Shown: piece by piece, positions 1 through 8,713 of the stretch
How the letters are laid out: each line of letters begins with the position of its first letter
How positions within the stretch are numbered: position 1 is the stretch's first letter
Source: Shinella lacus
Lineage (GTDB): Bacteria > Pseudomonadota > Alphaproteobacteria > Rhizobiales > Rhizobiaceae
Direction: 5' to 3'
NCBI RefSeq assembly: GCF_010994755.1
Contig: NZ_WHSB02000003.1
Coordinates: 496,001-560,000, forward strand
Length of the DNA: 64,000 nt
Translations under genes and position numbers: made by a program
Notes under the pieces: generated by a model
Database searches by the model: none
The model's input: only the letters and a program-made list of their open reading frames with translations
Told to the model about the DNA's origin: nothing

Positions 1-417
1 CTCGCCTCGATCATCCAGACGGTGTGCGACGAATTCGAGGACATTGGCCATGACATCACCTATCGCGGCCCCGCTCGGTTGATCGCGAATTTCAAGCCGC
101 TCGCGATCACGCGCGCGGTGACGAACCTGTGCGAGAACGCCACCAAGTTCGGCAGTAGCGTTCGCGTCGAGCTCGGCGCAAGCGCGGGTATGGCGACGAT
201 CGACGTGGCCGACGACGGCCCCGGCATTCCCGCCGAGCATCGCAGCCGGGTGCTGGAACCCTTTTACAAGGTCGATGCGGCCCGCGGAGGAACCAACGTC
301 GGCTTCGGCCTCGGCCTCTCCATCGTCGCCGAGATCGTGCAGGACCACGCTGGGAAACTGGAGCTGCTCGATCGGCATCCGAACGGGTTGATCGCACGGA
401 TTGCAATCCCGACCTGA
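1..417 (+). CDS. Sensor histidine kinase, C-terminal ATPase domain (5' truncated by window)
   Basis: The reading frame is open from base 1, so the gene starts upstream of the window. What remains (138 codons) is a GHKL/HATPase_c domain: the N-box NLCENATKFG, the G1 box DDGPGIP and the G2 box GFGLGLSIV appear in order. It would bind ATP and phosphorylate the kinase's own histidine, which lies outside the window together with any sensor and membrane parts. The EPFYKVD stretch is typical of EnvZ/OmpR-class kinases. Its signal and partner regulator cannot be told from this piece. A GTG at 22 could serve as a start but would cut the domain, so the gene is best read as continuing from upstream. Confidence 0.9.
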   Translation, partial: LASIIQTVCDEFEDIGHDITYRGPARLIANFKPLAITRAVTNLCENATKFGSSVRVELGASAGMATIDVADDGPGIPAEHRSRVLEPFYKVDAARGGTNVGFGLGLSIVAEIVQDHAGKLELLDRHPNGLIARIAIPT

Positions 418-457
418 AGGCGGGGAACTCGACAGCCGCACCCGGGCGGGCTAGATC

Positions 458-862
458 ATGACCATGAGTTTACGCTTCGATCCCGCGTCTTTCGTGCGCG
501 CTGCTCTGCTGTTCGTGGTTTTGGTGTTGCTGGCGACGTTCGGCCGGAATCTGGGCTGGGTTCGCAGCTTTCTCGGCGATGTACTGGCTGTGGGATGGGT
601 CTTTTACGCCATACGGGCCTTCGTAAAGGCGCGAGCATGCTCGATAGCTGCCATCGCCTTCGCCATCGGCGTCGCGGTGGAATTGGTGCAACTCCTTCTG
701 ACCAGCTTCGATGTGCAGATACCCAACCGAATCCTCCGCATCGTCTTTGGCGCGACGCCGGACTGGTGGGATATTCTGGCCTACGCCATGGGTGCGGCGC
801 TTGTCCTTGGCGTGAATTTGCTGAGCTCCGCACGAGAGAGGGAAATACAAGGCAAGTCCTGA
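458..862 (+). CDS. DUF2809 family small integral membrane protein
   Basis: This 134-residue protein has about four hydrophobic segments, near residues 12-30, 35-53, 60-80 and 105-125. It carries the pattern of the DUF2809 family: GDVLAVGWVFYAIRAF, then AFAIGVAVELVQL, then a DWWDILAYAMGA stretch near the C-terminus. Length is normal for the family. No enzymatic activity is established for the family as far as I know. It begins 40 bases after the kinase and could be co-transcribed with it. The start at 458 (MTM) has a second ATG two codons in, and neither has a strong ribosome site. Confidence 0.8.
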   Translation: MTMSLRFDPASFVRAALLFVVLVLLATFGRNLGWVRSFLGDVLAVGWVFYAIRAFVKARACSIAAIAFAIGVAVELVQLLLTSFDVQIPNRILRIVFGATPDWWDILAYAMGAALVLGVNLLSSAREREIQGKS

Positions 863-948
863 TCGCTTTTCCGCGGCGCCGTGACCTATGCGAAGCGGTC
901 ACCCGAAGCTACAAGGAGAATCCTGCTTGTGTGATCGCGAAGGGTGAA

Positions 949-1971
949 ATGGTTCGAAAACCGGCGACTTTGAAGGATGTGGCGGCGCTGGCCAATGTGT
1001 CGCGCGCAACCGCCGCCCGCGCCCTGAACAGTTATGGTTATGTCGGCGACGAGACCGCGCAGAAGGTTCAGGCGGCGGCGGAACAGCTCGGTTATCGCGG
1101 CAACCGCCTGGCGCAGGCGCTCCGCAACGGGCAGTTGCCGATCGTCGGCTGCATCCTCGGCGATATCCAGAACCCGTTCTTCGCCCGCATCGCGCACGAT
1201 ATCGAAGTGCTCGCCCGCGAGCGTGGGCACAATCTCGTCATCGGCAGCAGCGAGGAAGAACTGGCGCAGGAAATCTCCCTGTTGGCGAGCCTCCAGTCGC
1301 TCAGCATCCGCGGCTTCATCGTCGCGCCGACATCGGCCGACAACAACGCTCATTTGCAGGGCCTGATTGCGGAAAATGTGCCGTTGGTGCTGATCGACCG
1401 CGTCGCCGAGGGCGTCGATTGCGACAACGTTCTCGTCGACAACGAGGGTGGCGCGCGCAAGGCCGTCGAGTATCTCATCGCGATGGGCCACCGTCACATC
1501 GGCCTGCTGCAGGACGACATGCGCATCTTCACCTCGCGTGAGCGCATGAGCGGATATCAGGCAGCGCTCGCCGCGGCCGGCATTGCGCCGGACGACCGGA
1601 TGGTCTCCGTCTCGCAATCCACGGTGGAACATGCGGTCGACGCGACGATCCGCCTCTTTAGCCAGAAGAGCCCGCCGACGGCACTTTTCACGGTCGACAG
1701 TTTGATGACGCAAGGGGCTCTTCTCGCCTTCCGCTCCATGGGCATTTCCATTCCGCACGACGTTTCGCTGATCGGTTTCGACGACTTCAATCTGGCGACG
1801 TTCACCGATCCGCAGATCACCGTCGTCTCGCAGCCAGTCTCGGAAATCGGCCGTGCGGCGGCGCGCCTGTTGTTCGACAGGCTCTCCGGCAAAAACGAAC
1901 CGCCACAGAAAATCCGCTTTGAAACCAAACTGATAGTGCGCGGCTCTGTCAGCCGGCGAAGCGACGGCTGA
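949..1971 (+). CDS. LacI family transcriptional regulator
   Basis: This 340-residue regulator has the LacI N-terminal helix-turn-helix (TLKDVAALANVSRATAARALN, residues about 6-26) and hinge, followed by a periplasmic-binding-protein-like effector domain. FTVDSLMTQGALLAFRSMG and SLIGFDDFNLATFTDPQITVV are typical LacI-family segments. ATG 949 follows a GAAGGG sequence. A GTG at 931, 13 bases after an AAGGAG, is an alternative start that adds six residues. It lies just upstream of, and in the same direction as, the fructosamine-type operon at 2140-9838. The perfect palindrome at 2041-2062 is its most likely operator. By family logic it would repress until a sugar or phosphosugar inducer binds, but the ligand is an inference. 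Confidence 0.9.
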   Translation: MVRKPATLKDVAALANVSRATAARALNSYGYVGDETAQKVQAAAEQLGYRGNRLAQALRNGQLPIVGCILGDIQNPFFARIAHDIEVLARERGHNLVIGSSEEELAQEISLLASLQSLSIRGFIVAPTSADNNAHLQGLIAENVPLVLIDRVAEGVDCDNVLVDNEGGARKAVEYLIAMGHRHIGLLQDDMRIFTSRERMSGYQAALAAAGIAPDDRMVSVSQSTVEHAVDATIRLFSQKSPPTALFTVDSLMTQGALLAFRSMGISIPHDVSLIGFDDFNLATFTDPQITVVSQPVSEIGRAAARLLFDRLSGKNEPPQKIRFETKLIVRGSVSRRSDG

Positions 1972-2040
1972 GCGTCGTACACAAGTCCTGAAAAAATTCT
2001 GGAACCCTACTTGCCAGCGCAAAATTCTTGTGCGGTAATA

Positions 2041-2062
2041 GATGTGAGATCGATCTCACATC
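2041..2062. promoter_or_regulatory. Perfect 22-bp palindrome, probable LacI-family operator
   Basis: The left arm GATGTGAGATC is followed at once by its exact reverse complement, with a central CG-containing dyad typical of LacI/GalR operators. It sits 78 bases before the SIS gene and 70 bases after the LacI stop. The TGTGA/TCACA ends recall a CRP site, but the spacing between them is 8 rather than 6. Confidence 0.75.
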
Positions 2063-2139
2063 GTCTCAAAGATCATTTTCGCGCAGACGCCGTCGCGATT
2101 TGACGGCGATTTGGCGGAGCGCAAAACGGGAAGGTTCTA

Positions 2140-3153
2140 ATGCTCAACTTCGATAGAGATCGCTTTGTGAAGATACAAAGCGGCGCAGTCGCCATCGCCG
2201 ACGATATGCGCGCGCTGATGCGCGATCTGCTCAACGACGGTCTGGAACGCATTTTCTTCATGGGGACCGGCGGCGTGCAGTTCCTCACCCAGCCGGCCAT
2301 CGAGCTTGCGCGCGTTTCGACCGTGTTTCCGGTCTCGGCGGCCTATTCCGCGCAGGTCGTCCTGGAGCCGCCGGCCGGCCTCAACAAGAAGGCACTGGTC
2401 GTGCTTCCCTCGCTGTCGGGCACGACCAAGGAAAGCGTGCAGCTTCTCGCCTTCCTGAAGGAGCGGGGCGTGAGGACGCTGTCGCTCACCGGCCACAAGG
2501 ACACGCCGCTCGGCCGCGACGCCGATTACAATTTCACCAATTTCGCCGAAGACGACACGTCTTCGGAATCGTTCTATCTGCAAACCCTGATCATCGTGCT
2601 GGCCCTTCTCGCCGAGCGCGGCGAATACCCCGATTTCGACGCGACAGTCGCCGAACTTAAGCTTCTGCCTGAGTTGTTGGTCGCGGTGAAGGAAAGCTAC
2701 GAGGCGGATGCCGCCGCGCTCGCTAACGACATCAAGGACGAGACTTACCACATCTTCACGGGTGCAGGCTCCGTTTGGCCGGAAGCGCACTATTACGGCA
2801 TGTGCATCCTTGAGGAAATGCAGTGGATCCGCACCCGTCCGGTCCAGGCATCCGACTTCTTCCACGGCACGCTGGAGCTCGTCGAACCGGGCGTCAGTCT
2901 GTTCATCTTCAAGGGCGAGGATGCCTGCCGGCCGCTGACCGACCGGGTGGAAAGTTTCGCCAAGCGCTACACCGACAAGGTGCGCGTGCTGGATGCGGCC
3001 TCCGCCAGCCTTCCCGGCGTTTCCGCGAAGACCCGCAGCCTGATTTCCCCGGTCATCCTGGCCACGATGCTGGAGCGCCTGAGCGCCCATCTGGAAGTCC
3101 TGCGCGACCATCCGCTGACGACGCGCCGCTACTATAAGCGCGTCGAATATTGA
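2140..3153 (+). CDS. frlB: SIS-domain phosphosugar deglycase, FrlB-like
   Basis: This 337-residue cytoplasmic protein has two SIS (sugar isomerase) halves. The N-terminal half has FFMGTGGVQFL (about residue 44) and SLSGTTKESV (about 110). The C-terminal half has the segment DFFHGTLELVEPGVSLF, and the protein ends in RRYYKRVEY, both closely resembling FrlB. FrlB (fructoselysine-6-phosphate deglycase, about 340 residues) splits a 6-phospho-fructosamine into glucose 6-phosphate and the free amino compound. The pairing with a FrlD-like kinase and a sugar ABC transporter in the same operon supports this role. The amino partner of the substrate (amino acid, opine-like or other) cannot be read from sequence. 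The related glucosamine-type deglycases (GfrF group) are an alternative. Confidence 0.8.
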   Translation: MLNFDRDRFVKIQSGAVAIADDMRALMRDLLNDGLERIFFMGTGGVQFLTQPAIELARVSTVFPVSAAYSAQVVLEPPAGLNKKALVVLPSLSGTTKESVQLLAFLKERGVRTLSLTGHKDTPLGRDADYNFTNFAEDDTSSESFYLQTLIIVLALLAERGEYPDFDATVAELKLLPELLVAVKESYEADAAALANDIKDETYHIFTGAGSVWPEAHYYGMCILEEMQWIRTRPVQASDFFHGTLELVEPGVSLFIFKGEDACRPLTDRVESFAKRYTDKVRVLDAASASLPGVSAKTRSLISPVILATMLERLSAHLEVLRDHPLTTRRYYKRVEY

Positions 3154-3159
3154 GTTTTT

Positions 3160-3187
3160 CCCGGTCCGGCGGTGACGCCGGACCGGG
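3160..3187 (+). terminator. Perfect 12-bp stem-loop between deglycase and binding-protein genes
   Basis: The arm CCCGGTCCGGCG pairs perfectly with CGCCGGACCGGG across a GTGA tetraloop, starting seven bases after the SIS stop codon. A short T-run lies on both sides (GAGTTTTT before, ATTTTTG after). It lies inside the operon, so it may act as a partial terminator or as a 3' stabiliser that sets the binding protein's level apart from the upstream enzyme. Confidence 0.7.
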
Positions 3188-3241
3188 CTCCAGATTTTTG
3201 CATGCCCCAAGAAACCAAAGACAACAGAGAGGAACTGCGAA

Positions 3242-4567
3242 ATGAAAGCCAACACGTTCTTGAGCACGACGAGCCTCGGATCGCTTGCCGTCGCCGCATT
3301 CGTCATCGGCGCTGTCGCCAGCGCTTCTGCGGCCGATCCGGTCGTGGCCGACCCCAGCGCGACGGTCGAATATTCGGGCACGGTCAGCGTGCTGACGAAA
3401 TTCGGCCTGCAGCAGCTTTCCCCCTTCTTCGTCAATGCGGCCAAGGAATATGAAAAGCTTCATCCGGACGTGAAGGTCGAACTCATCCAGGAGAGCGACG
3501 ACAGCGTGAAGGGCAAGACGAAGGCGCTCGTCGCGTCCAATTCGCTGCCGGATGTCTATTTCACCTGGACGGGAAGCTGGGGCGAGAATTTCGTACGCGG
3601 CAACCGCGCCGTGGACCTGACGCCGGTCATCGGCCCGGACACCGAGTGGGGCAAGACGCTCGCCACCGCTGCGGTCTCCGCCTTCCAGTACAACGGCAAG
3701 CTCTACGGCATTCCGCTCTACCTCGACGCCAAGTTTATGGGCTACAACAAGAGCCTGTTCGAAAAGGCGGGTGTTTCCGAACCCAAGACCTTTGACGAAC
3801 TGCTGACCGCCTGCGCGACGCTGCGCAAGTCGGGTGTGACGCCGGTCTCCTTCGGCAACAAGGAAGGCTGGCCGGGCGTGCACTATGCGGGCCAGTTGCT
3901 CGCCTACAACGTGCCGCAGGCGACGCTCGAAAAGGATTTCGTCCCGGCCACGGCCGACTATGCCGATCCCGGTTATGTCGTCAGCCTGACGCAGTTCAAG
4001 AAGCTGATCGATGAGTGCTCGGACGGATCGGGCACGAACGGCTCGTCCTATGCCTCGGCCATACAGCAGTTCGGCAGCGGCAAGGCCGCCATGTACTATC
4101 AGGAGATCATCGAGTTCGACCAGGCAACGGCCGAAGGCGCGCTGAAGCGGGAGGATTTCGGTTTCTTCAAGCTGCCGGCGCCTGCCGATGCCAAGGGCGA
4201 CGTCAAATCCATCGAGGGCGCGCCGGAAGGCTACATGATCAGCGCAGCCTCGAAGAACATTCCGCTCGCAATCGATTTCATGCGTTTCGTCACCTCGGCT
4301 GAAAACGGCAAGGTTCTCTCTGCGCCGCCCTACGGCCAGCCGAGTGCGACCGTCGGCGGCTATTCCGCCGACAGCATGAACCCGGCCGTCGTCGGTGGCC
4401 TGAAGGTGATCGCGGATTCCTCCTATCTCATGCCCTGGCTCGATACGGCCAATCCGCCGCGCGTAGCGGCTGCCTGGCTTTCCGGCCTGCAGGCGCTGGT
4501 CGGCGGCACCATGAGCCCCGAAGAGGTCATGGAACGCGTCAAGGAAGCGGCGGCTTCGTCCAAATAA
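3242..4567 (+). CDS. Sugar ABC transporter periplasmic binding protein (family 1)
   Basis: This 441-residue protein belongs to the extracellular solute-binding family 1 (MalE/UgpB type). A Sec signal peptide covers about residues 1-30, with a hydrophobic core LAVAAFVIGAVASASA and likely cleavage before ADP. The mature part has the family pattern: a first strand (SVLTKFG), SLPDVYFTWTGSWGENF, LYGIPLYLDAKFMGYNKSLF and a C-terminal DFMRFVTSAENG. It would capture the substrate in the periplasm for the two permeases that follow. It lies in the operon with FrlB/FrlD-like enzymes, so an Amadori compound is the probable ligand. An AGAGAGG ribosome site precedes the ATG. Confidence 0.93.
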   Translation: MKANTFLSTTSLGSLAVAAFVIGAVASASAADPVVADPSATVEYSGTVSVLTKFGLQQLSPFFVNAAKEYEKLHPDVKVELIQESDDSVKGKTKALVASNSLPDVYFTWTGSWGENFVRGNRAVDLTPVIGPDTEWGKTLATAAVSAFQYNGKLYGIPLYLDAKFMGYNKSLFEKAGVSEPKTFDELLTACATLRKSGVTPVSFGNKEGWPGVHYAGQLLAYNVPQATLEKDFVPATADYADPGYVVSLTQFKKLIDECSDGSGTNGSSYASAIQQFGSGKAAMYYQEIIEFDQATAEGALKREDFGFFKLPAPADAKGDVKSIEGAPEGYMISAASKNIPLAIDFMRFVTSAENGKVLSAPPYGQPSATVGGYSADSMNPAVVGGLKVIADSSYLMPWLDTANPPRVAAAWLSGLQALVGGTMSPEEVMERVKEAAASSK

Positions 4568-4581
4568 GGATAGGGCCGGCA

Positions 4582-5547
4582 ATGGCTGTCATGAAGCATG
4601 AACACGAAGGTGAAGCCGCCAAAATCGGCTTTACCGGGCCGAGCCGGGTCGAGAAAGACCGGTTCGGCCCGATCGCCGGGGTCCTGTCGTTCCGCTGGGT
4701 CCTCATCGCCTTCGTCCTGATCCTCTGGTTCGTCTACTACCCGATCATCGACAATTTCATCGTCAGCACGAAGAACCAGGACATCTTCACCGGCGAGACC
4801 GCCTTCATCGGACTGGACAATTACCGTCGCCTGCAAGGCGATCCGGTCTTCTGGACGGCGATCGTCAACAACACGCTCTATGCCGTCATCTCCGTCGTCT
4901 TCCAGGTTTTCGGCGCCTTCGTGCTGGCGGCACTCATCGAGGGGCTCACCGAAGAGAGATGGCGCCGGTTCTGGCGCGCGGTCTATTTCGTGCCCTCGGC
5001 CATCTCGATTACCGTCACCGGCCTCCTGTTCTATTTCATTTATCAACCCGATATCGGCCTCCTAGATTCCGCACTGACGCAGATCGGGCTTGCGGAGTGG
5101 TCGCGCGCCTGGCTCGGCGAGGAAGGCACCGCGATCTACGCCATCATCGCCATGAGCCAGTGGCAGGGTTTCGGCTATTCGACGCTGCTCTTCGCCATTG
5201 CGATCCAGAAGATCCCGCGCGAACTCTACGATGCGGCGATCATGGACGGGGCAGGGACCTGGCGGCGCCTGTGGAACATTACCTTTCCGCTCACCCGCGA
5301 AATGACGGGTCTCATGGTGATCGTCACGATCACCGGCGCCTTCCAGGTCTTCAACGAGGTCATGGTGATGACCGGCGGCGGGCCCAACAACAGCAGCCAG
5401 GTGCTCGGCACATGGCTTTACCAGCAGGGTTTCATCGAAAACGACTTCGGTTATGGCGCGGCCATCGCAACGGTCATCTTCGTCATCACGCTGATCACCG
5501 GCTTCGCGCAGCTCTGGTACACCAAGAGACGGAGGGTCGATCTGTGA
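4582..5547 (+). CDS. Sugar ABC transporter permease (MalF/UgpA type)
   Basis: This 321-residue inner-membrane permease has six predicted membrane spans and the cytoplasmic EAA-loop motif ELYDAAIMDGAGTWRRLWN, which contacts the ATPase. The N-terminal tail of about 38 residues is charged and cytoplasmic. It begins 14 bases after the binding-protein stop and overlaps the next permease by four bases (GTGA), a sign of translational coupling. It forms the channel together with the second permease and the ATPase at 8714-9838. Confidence 0.93.
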   Translation: MAVMKHEHEGEAAKIGFTGPSRVEKDRFGPIAGVLSFRWVLIAFVLILWFVYYPIIDNFIVSTKNQDIFTGETAFIGLDNYRRLQGDPVFWTAIVNNTLYAVISVVFQVFGAFVLAALIEGLTEERWRRFWRAVYFVPSAISITVTGLLFYFIYQPDIGLLDSALTQIGLAEWSRAWLGEEGTAIYAIIAMSQWQGFGYSTLLFAIAIQKIPRELYDAAIMDGAGTWRRLWNITFPLTREMTGLMVIVTITGAFQVFNEVMVMTGGGPNNSSQVLGTWLYQQGFIENDFGYGAAIATVIFVITLITGFAQLWYTKRRRVDL

Positions 5548-6404
5548 GCGTCTCCCATCACCCGCGGGAAACCGAACGCACAGACTTCGTCGCCGTGCTC
5601 GCGAAGACCTGCCTCGTCACCTTCCTCATCAGCCTCGGCTTCGTTGTGCTCTATCCGCTGTTCTGGATGGCGACGAACGGCTTCAAGACCAATGCCGAAA
5701 TCTTCGGCAACCCCTTCGCGCTGCCGAGCGGCTTCAGCATTGCGAACTATATTTCGGCCTGGAACCAGGGTATCCGGAACTATATCGCGACAAGCGTCAT
5801 CGTCACGCTCGGCTCGGCTGTCTGCACGGTGCTTGTCAGCGCCTGGACAGCCTATGGCCTGACCCGCTCGAAATTGCCGGGAAAGCCGTTCTTCGTCGGC
5901 ATCGTGCTCGGCGGCCTCATGCTGAGCCCGACGGTCGCCGTCATCCCGCTGGTGCGCATGATGCAGGATCTCGGCCTCTACAACACCTATTGGGCGCTGA
6001 TCATCCTCTACACCGCCTTCCGCATCCCCTTCACGACCTTCCTCATTCGCGCCTACATGCTCGGGCTGCCGCGCGATCTGGACGAGGCGGCCATCATGGA
6101 TGGCGCCAGTGAAGGCCAGATCTTCTGGCGCGTGACGCTGCCGCTCTGCAAGCCGATCCTGGTGTCCTGCGTGATCCTGCATGTGCTCTTCGCGTGGAAC
6201 GAATATCTCTTCGCAATGATCTTCACCAGCGGCGCGGACCTCCAGACGCTGCCCGTCGGCCTTACCTCCATCATGGCGAAGCATGGGACGAACTATGCCA
6301 TCGTCTTCGCGGCGATGACGCTCTCCGCACTTCCCATCGTCATTACCTTCTTTGCGGCCCAGCGTTTCTTCATCCGAGGACTGGCCGAGGGCATCGGGAA
6401 ATAG
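5544..6404 (+). CDS. Sugar ABC transporter permease (MalG/UgpE type)
   Basis: This 286-residue second permease subunit has six membrane spans and the EAA motif DLDEAAIMDGASEGQIFWRV. The GTG start at 5544 is chosen because it overlaps the upstream TGA in a GTGA junction and gives the normal family length. The open frame extends further upstream but only in antisense-like, low-quality sequence inside the first permease. It is the partner of the preceding permease in a heterodimeric channel. Confidence 0.93.
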   Translation: MSVSHHPRETERTDFVAVLAKTCLVTFLISLGFVVLYPLFWMATNGFKTNAEIFGNPFALPSGFSIANYISAWNQGIRNYIATSVIVTLGSAVCTVLVSAWTAYGLTRSKLPGKPFFVGIVLGGLMLSPTVAVIPLVRMMQDLGLYNTYWALIILYTAFRIPFTTFLIRAYMLGLPRDLDEAAIMDGASEGQIFWRVTLPLCKPILVSCVILHVLFAWNEYLFAMIFTSGADLQTLPVGLTSIMAKHGTNYAIVFAAMTLSALPIVITFFAAQRFFIRGLAEGIGK

Positions 6405-6405
6405 T

Positions 6406-7269
6406 ATGAACAACGCCAATCCCACCCTCATCGCCGTCGGCGACAATTGCCTCGACGCCTATCTCACCAAGGGTTTCGTCACCGTGGGCGGCAATGCCCT
6501 CAACGTCGCCGTGCAATGGCGGCGGCAAGGACTGAACGCCCGCTATTTTGGCGCGCTGGGGCCGGACGAAGAAGCCGAAATCATGTTCGGCGCCATCGAG
6601 GACGTGGGCTTCGACCGGGCGGATGTCGAAATACGCCCTGGCTCTTCGGCCGTGACGCTTTTGACCGACGATGCCGGCGAGCGGCGCTTTCTCCTCGAAT
6701 CCCTCGGCGTCGGCGAGGACTATGTCCCAAGCCCCGAGCGCTACGCCGCGTTGCTCCATGCGGACTGGGTGCATCTCGGCACCAATTCCAGCGAACGGCT
6801 GGTCCGCCGGCTCGTCGCGGATGGCGCGCCGTTCAGCATCGACGTCTCCACGCGGCATTTCGACCTTTCTCTCGAAGGCGTGCCGCTGGTTTTCGCCTCC
6901 GGCCCGGACGATCCGTCCGAACCGGTCGAGCCGCTGATTGCGCGGTTCAAGGCGGCGGGCGCGCGCCAGGTCGTGATCACCTGCGGTAAACGCGGCTCCT
7001 TCTATCACAATGGCAGCGTCCTGTTTTCCGCGGGCTCAGTGCCGGTGGCCGTGGTCGACACCTGCGGCGCGGGCGACAGGTTCATCGCGAGTTTCGTCGT
7101 GTCGCGCCTGTTCGAGAAACAGTCGGAAGAAGCCGCCCTTGAACGAGCCGCGGCCGAGGCTGCGGAAACCTGCACCCATCTCGGCGGCTTTCCCCAGCCG
7201 GTCCTCGCGATCCCGCAATGGCTGCTCGACAAATACGACAGCGTCATCCGCACGGCACAGAGGGCCTGA
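6406..7269 (+). CDS. frlD: PfkB-family sugar kinase, FrlD-like (fructosamine 6-kinase)
   Basis: This 287-residue ribokinase/PfkB kinase opens with a region very like fructoselysine 6-kinase FrlD: AVGDNCLDAYL followed by VGGNALNVAVQ. The C-terminal PfkB signature with the anion hole and catalytic aspartate is seen as VVDTCGAGDRFIASF, near residues 217-231. It would phosphorylate the imported fructosamine at C6 with ATP, giving the substrate of the SIS deglycase encoded earlier in the operon. The ATG lies one base after the permease stop, so translation is coupled. The amine specificity is unknown. Confidence 0.82.
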   Translation: MNNANPTLIAVGDNCLDAYLTKGFVTVGGNALNVAVQWRRQGLNARYFGALGPDEEAEIMFGAIEDVGFDRADVEIRPGSSAVTLLTDDAGERRFLLESLGVGEDYVPSPERYAALLHADWVHLGTNSSERLVRRLVADGAPFSIDVSTRHFDLSLEGVPLVFASGPDDPSEPVEPLIARFKAAGARQVVITCGKRGSFYHNGSVLFSAGSVPVAVVDTCGAGDRFIASFVVSRLFEKQSEEAALERAAAEAAETCTHLGGFPQPVLAIPQWLLDKYDSVIRTAQRA

Positions 7270-7271
7270 GC

Positions 7272-8675
7272 ATGAACACCATCACGATGAGGCCGCCCGT
7301 GACGGCGGCGAAGGCGGATCGCTCCTTCTGGCTGCAAAGCATCGATGCGGACGCCGTCACCGCGCCCTTGTCGGGAAGCGAGACCTGCGACGTGGCGATC
7401 GTCGGCGGCGGCTATGCCGGCCTGTGGACGGCGCTCCGAATCAAGGAACAGTCTCCGCAGACGGAGGTGACCGTGCTCGAAGCGGATTTCTGCGGCTCCG
7501 GCGCCTCCGGCCGCAACGGCGGGCAGGTCCACACCTGGTTTGCCGAAATCGACATGCTGCGCGCACTTGTCGGCGAGGACGACGCGCTCATGCTGTGCCG
7601 GGCGACCGCTGATGCTATCGAGGAATTGCAAGGCTTGCAGGCCTCCGGCACCATCGACATGGACCTGAGGCTCGACGGCTGGCTGTGGACGGCAAGTTCG
7701 ACTGCGCAGGAAGGTGCATGGGCGCAAGCCGAGGCCCTCAGCCGTGCGTTGGGCGAAGCGCGCTTCCAGCCGCTTCAGCGTGCCGAAATCCTGCGCCGCA
7801 CCGGCTCTGCCGCATCTTATGTCGGTATCATGGAGGGGAGGGCGGGCACTGTGCAGCCGGCAAAACTCGCCCTTGGCCTGCGCCAGCTCGCCCTTTCCAA
7901 GGGTATCGTCATCCACGAGCACAGCCCAGTCATCGAAATCGCCCCGGGTCCGCGACCGCAATTGCGCACAGTGAAGGGCGCGCTGTTCGCCGGCAAGGTC
8001 GTGCTTGCCGCGAACGCCTGGCTCTCCGCCATCCCGGAACTGCATCCCTATCTCTACGTGGTCAGCAGCCAGGTCATCGCCACCGCGCCGGCGACCGGTA
8101 TCTTGGAGCGGATCGGCTGGGTCGATGGAGCGTCGATCTGCGATGCGCAGCATCATGTGCTCTACTATCAGCGCACGCCGGCCGGCAACGTCATCTTCGG
8201 GCGCGGCACGGGCGGCATCGCCTATCGGGATCACATCGACGGTCGTTTCAACCGCAGCGGCGATGCGGGGGCGGACAATATCCGCGAACTGCACCGGGTC
8301 TATCCGCAGCTTAAGGACGTGCCCGTTCTCTACGACTGGAGCGGCCCGATCGACTGCACGGCGCAGCACCTGCCGGTCTTCGGACATCTCAAGGACCACG
8401 CGAACATCTTCTACGCCATGGGCTTTAATGGCACCGGCATTGCGCAGGCGCCCATCGCCGGCCGTATCATGGCGAGCCTCGTTCTCGGCCGCGACGACGC
8501 CTGGTCCCGATGCGGACTGGTCGGCCTTGACAACCGCACCAAGCTGCCGCCCGAACCCTTCCGCTATGTCGGCGCGAAGGTCGTGCGCCGGGCCATTCGG
8601 CGAAAGAACGATCTCGAAATCCTCAACCGGAAACCGGATCGACTGACGCGGTTCCTCGCCGGGCTCGCCCCCTGA
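7272..8675 (+). CDS. FAD-dependent oxidoreductase, DAO family
   Basis: This 467-residue flavoprotein has the N-terminal Rossmann motif DVAIVGGGYAGLWTALRI (about residues 39-56), a GSGASGRNGGQV motif typical of the DadA/PuuB branch, and a C-terminal GFNGTGIAQAPIAGRIMASL FAD-contact segment. Members oxidise secondary or primary amines, transferring hydride to FAD and releasing an imine that hydrolyses. In this operon it could oxidise the released amino compound, or act directly on a fructosyl-amino acid as amadoriases do. These two roles cannot be separated by sequence. It starts two bases after the kinase stop. Confidence 0.85.
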   Translation: MNTITMRPPVTAAKADRSFWLQSIDADAVTAPLSGSETCDVAIVGGGYAGLWTALRIKEQSPQTEVTVLEADFCGSGASGRNGGQVHTWFAEIDMLRALVGEDDALMLCRATADAIEELQGLQASGTIDMDLRLDGWLWTASSTAQEGAWAQAEALSRALGEARFQPLQRAEILRRTGSAASYVGIMEGRAGTVQPAKLALGLRQLALSKGIVIHEHSPVIEIAPGPRPQLRTVKGALFAGKVVLAANAWLSAIPELHPYLYVVSSQVIATAPATGILERIGWVDGASICDAQHHVLYYQRTPAGNVIFGRGTGGIAYRDHIDGRFNRSGDAGADNIRELHRVYPQLKDVPVLYDWSGPIDCTAQHLPVFGHLKDHANIFYAMGFNGTGIAQAPIAGRIMASLVLGRDDAWSRCGLVGLDNRTKLPPEPFRYVGAKVVRRAIRRKNDLEILNRKPDRLTRFLAGLAP

Positions 8676-8713
8676 CGGCGCGCTGCCCGCAAGGGTGAAA
8701 TCAAGAAAATGGA

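Noticed and set aside
2041-2062. CRP binding site
   Set aside because: The TGTGA and TCACA ends are eight bases apart rather than six, and the dyad sits where a LacI-family operator is expected.
3053-4582. Long open frame on the minus strand opposite the sugar-binding protein
   Set aside because: High-GC antisense frame with arginine-rich, repetitive composition and no family resemblance; the plus-strand gene has a signal peptide and clear motifs.
4959-5543. N-terminal extension of the second sugar permease
   Set aside because: The frame is open but lies inside the first permease gene, has no transporter-like sequence, and the GTGA overlap at 5544 gives the normal permease length.
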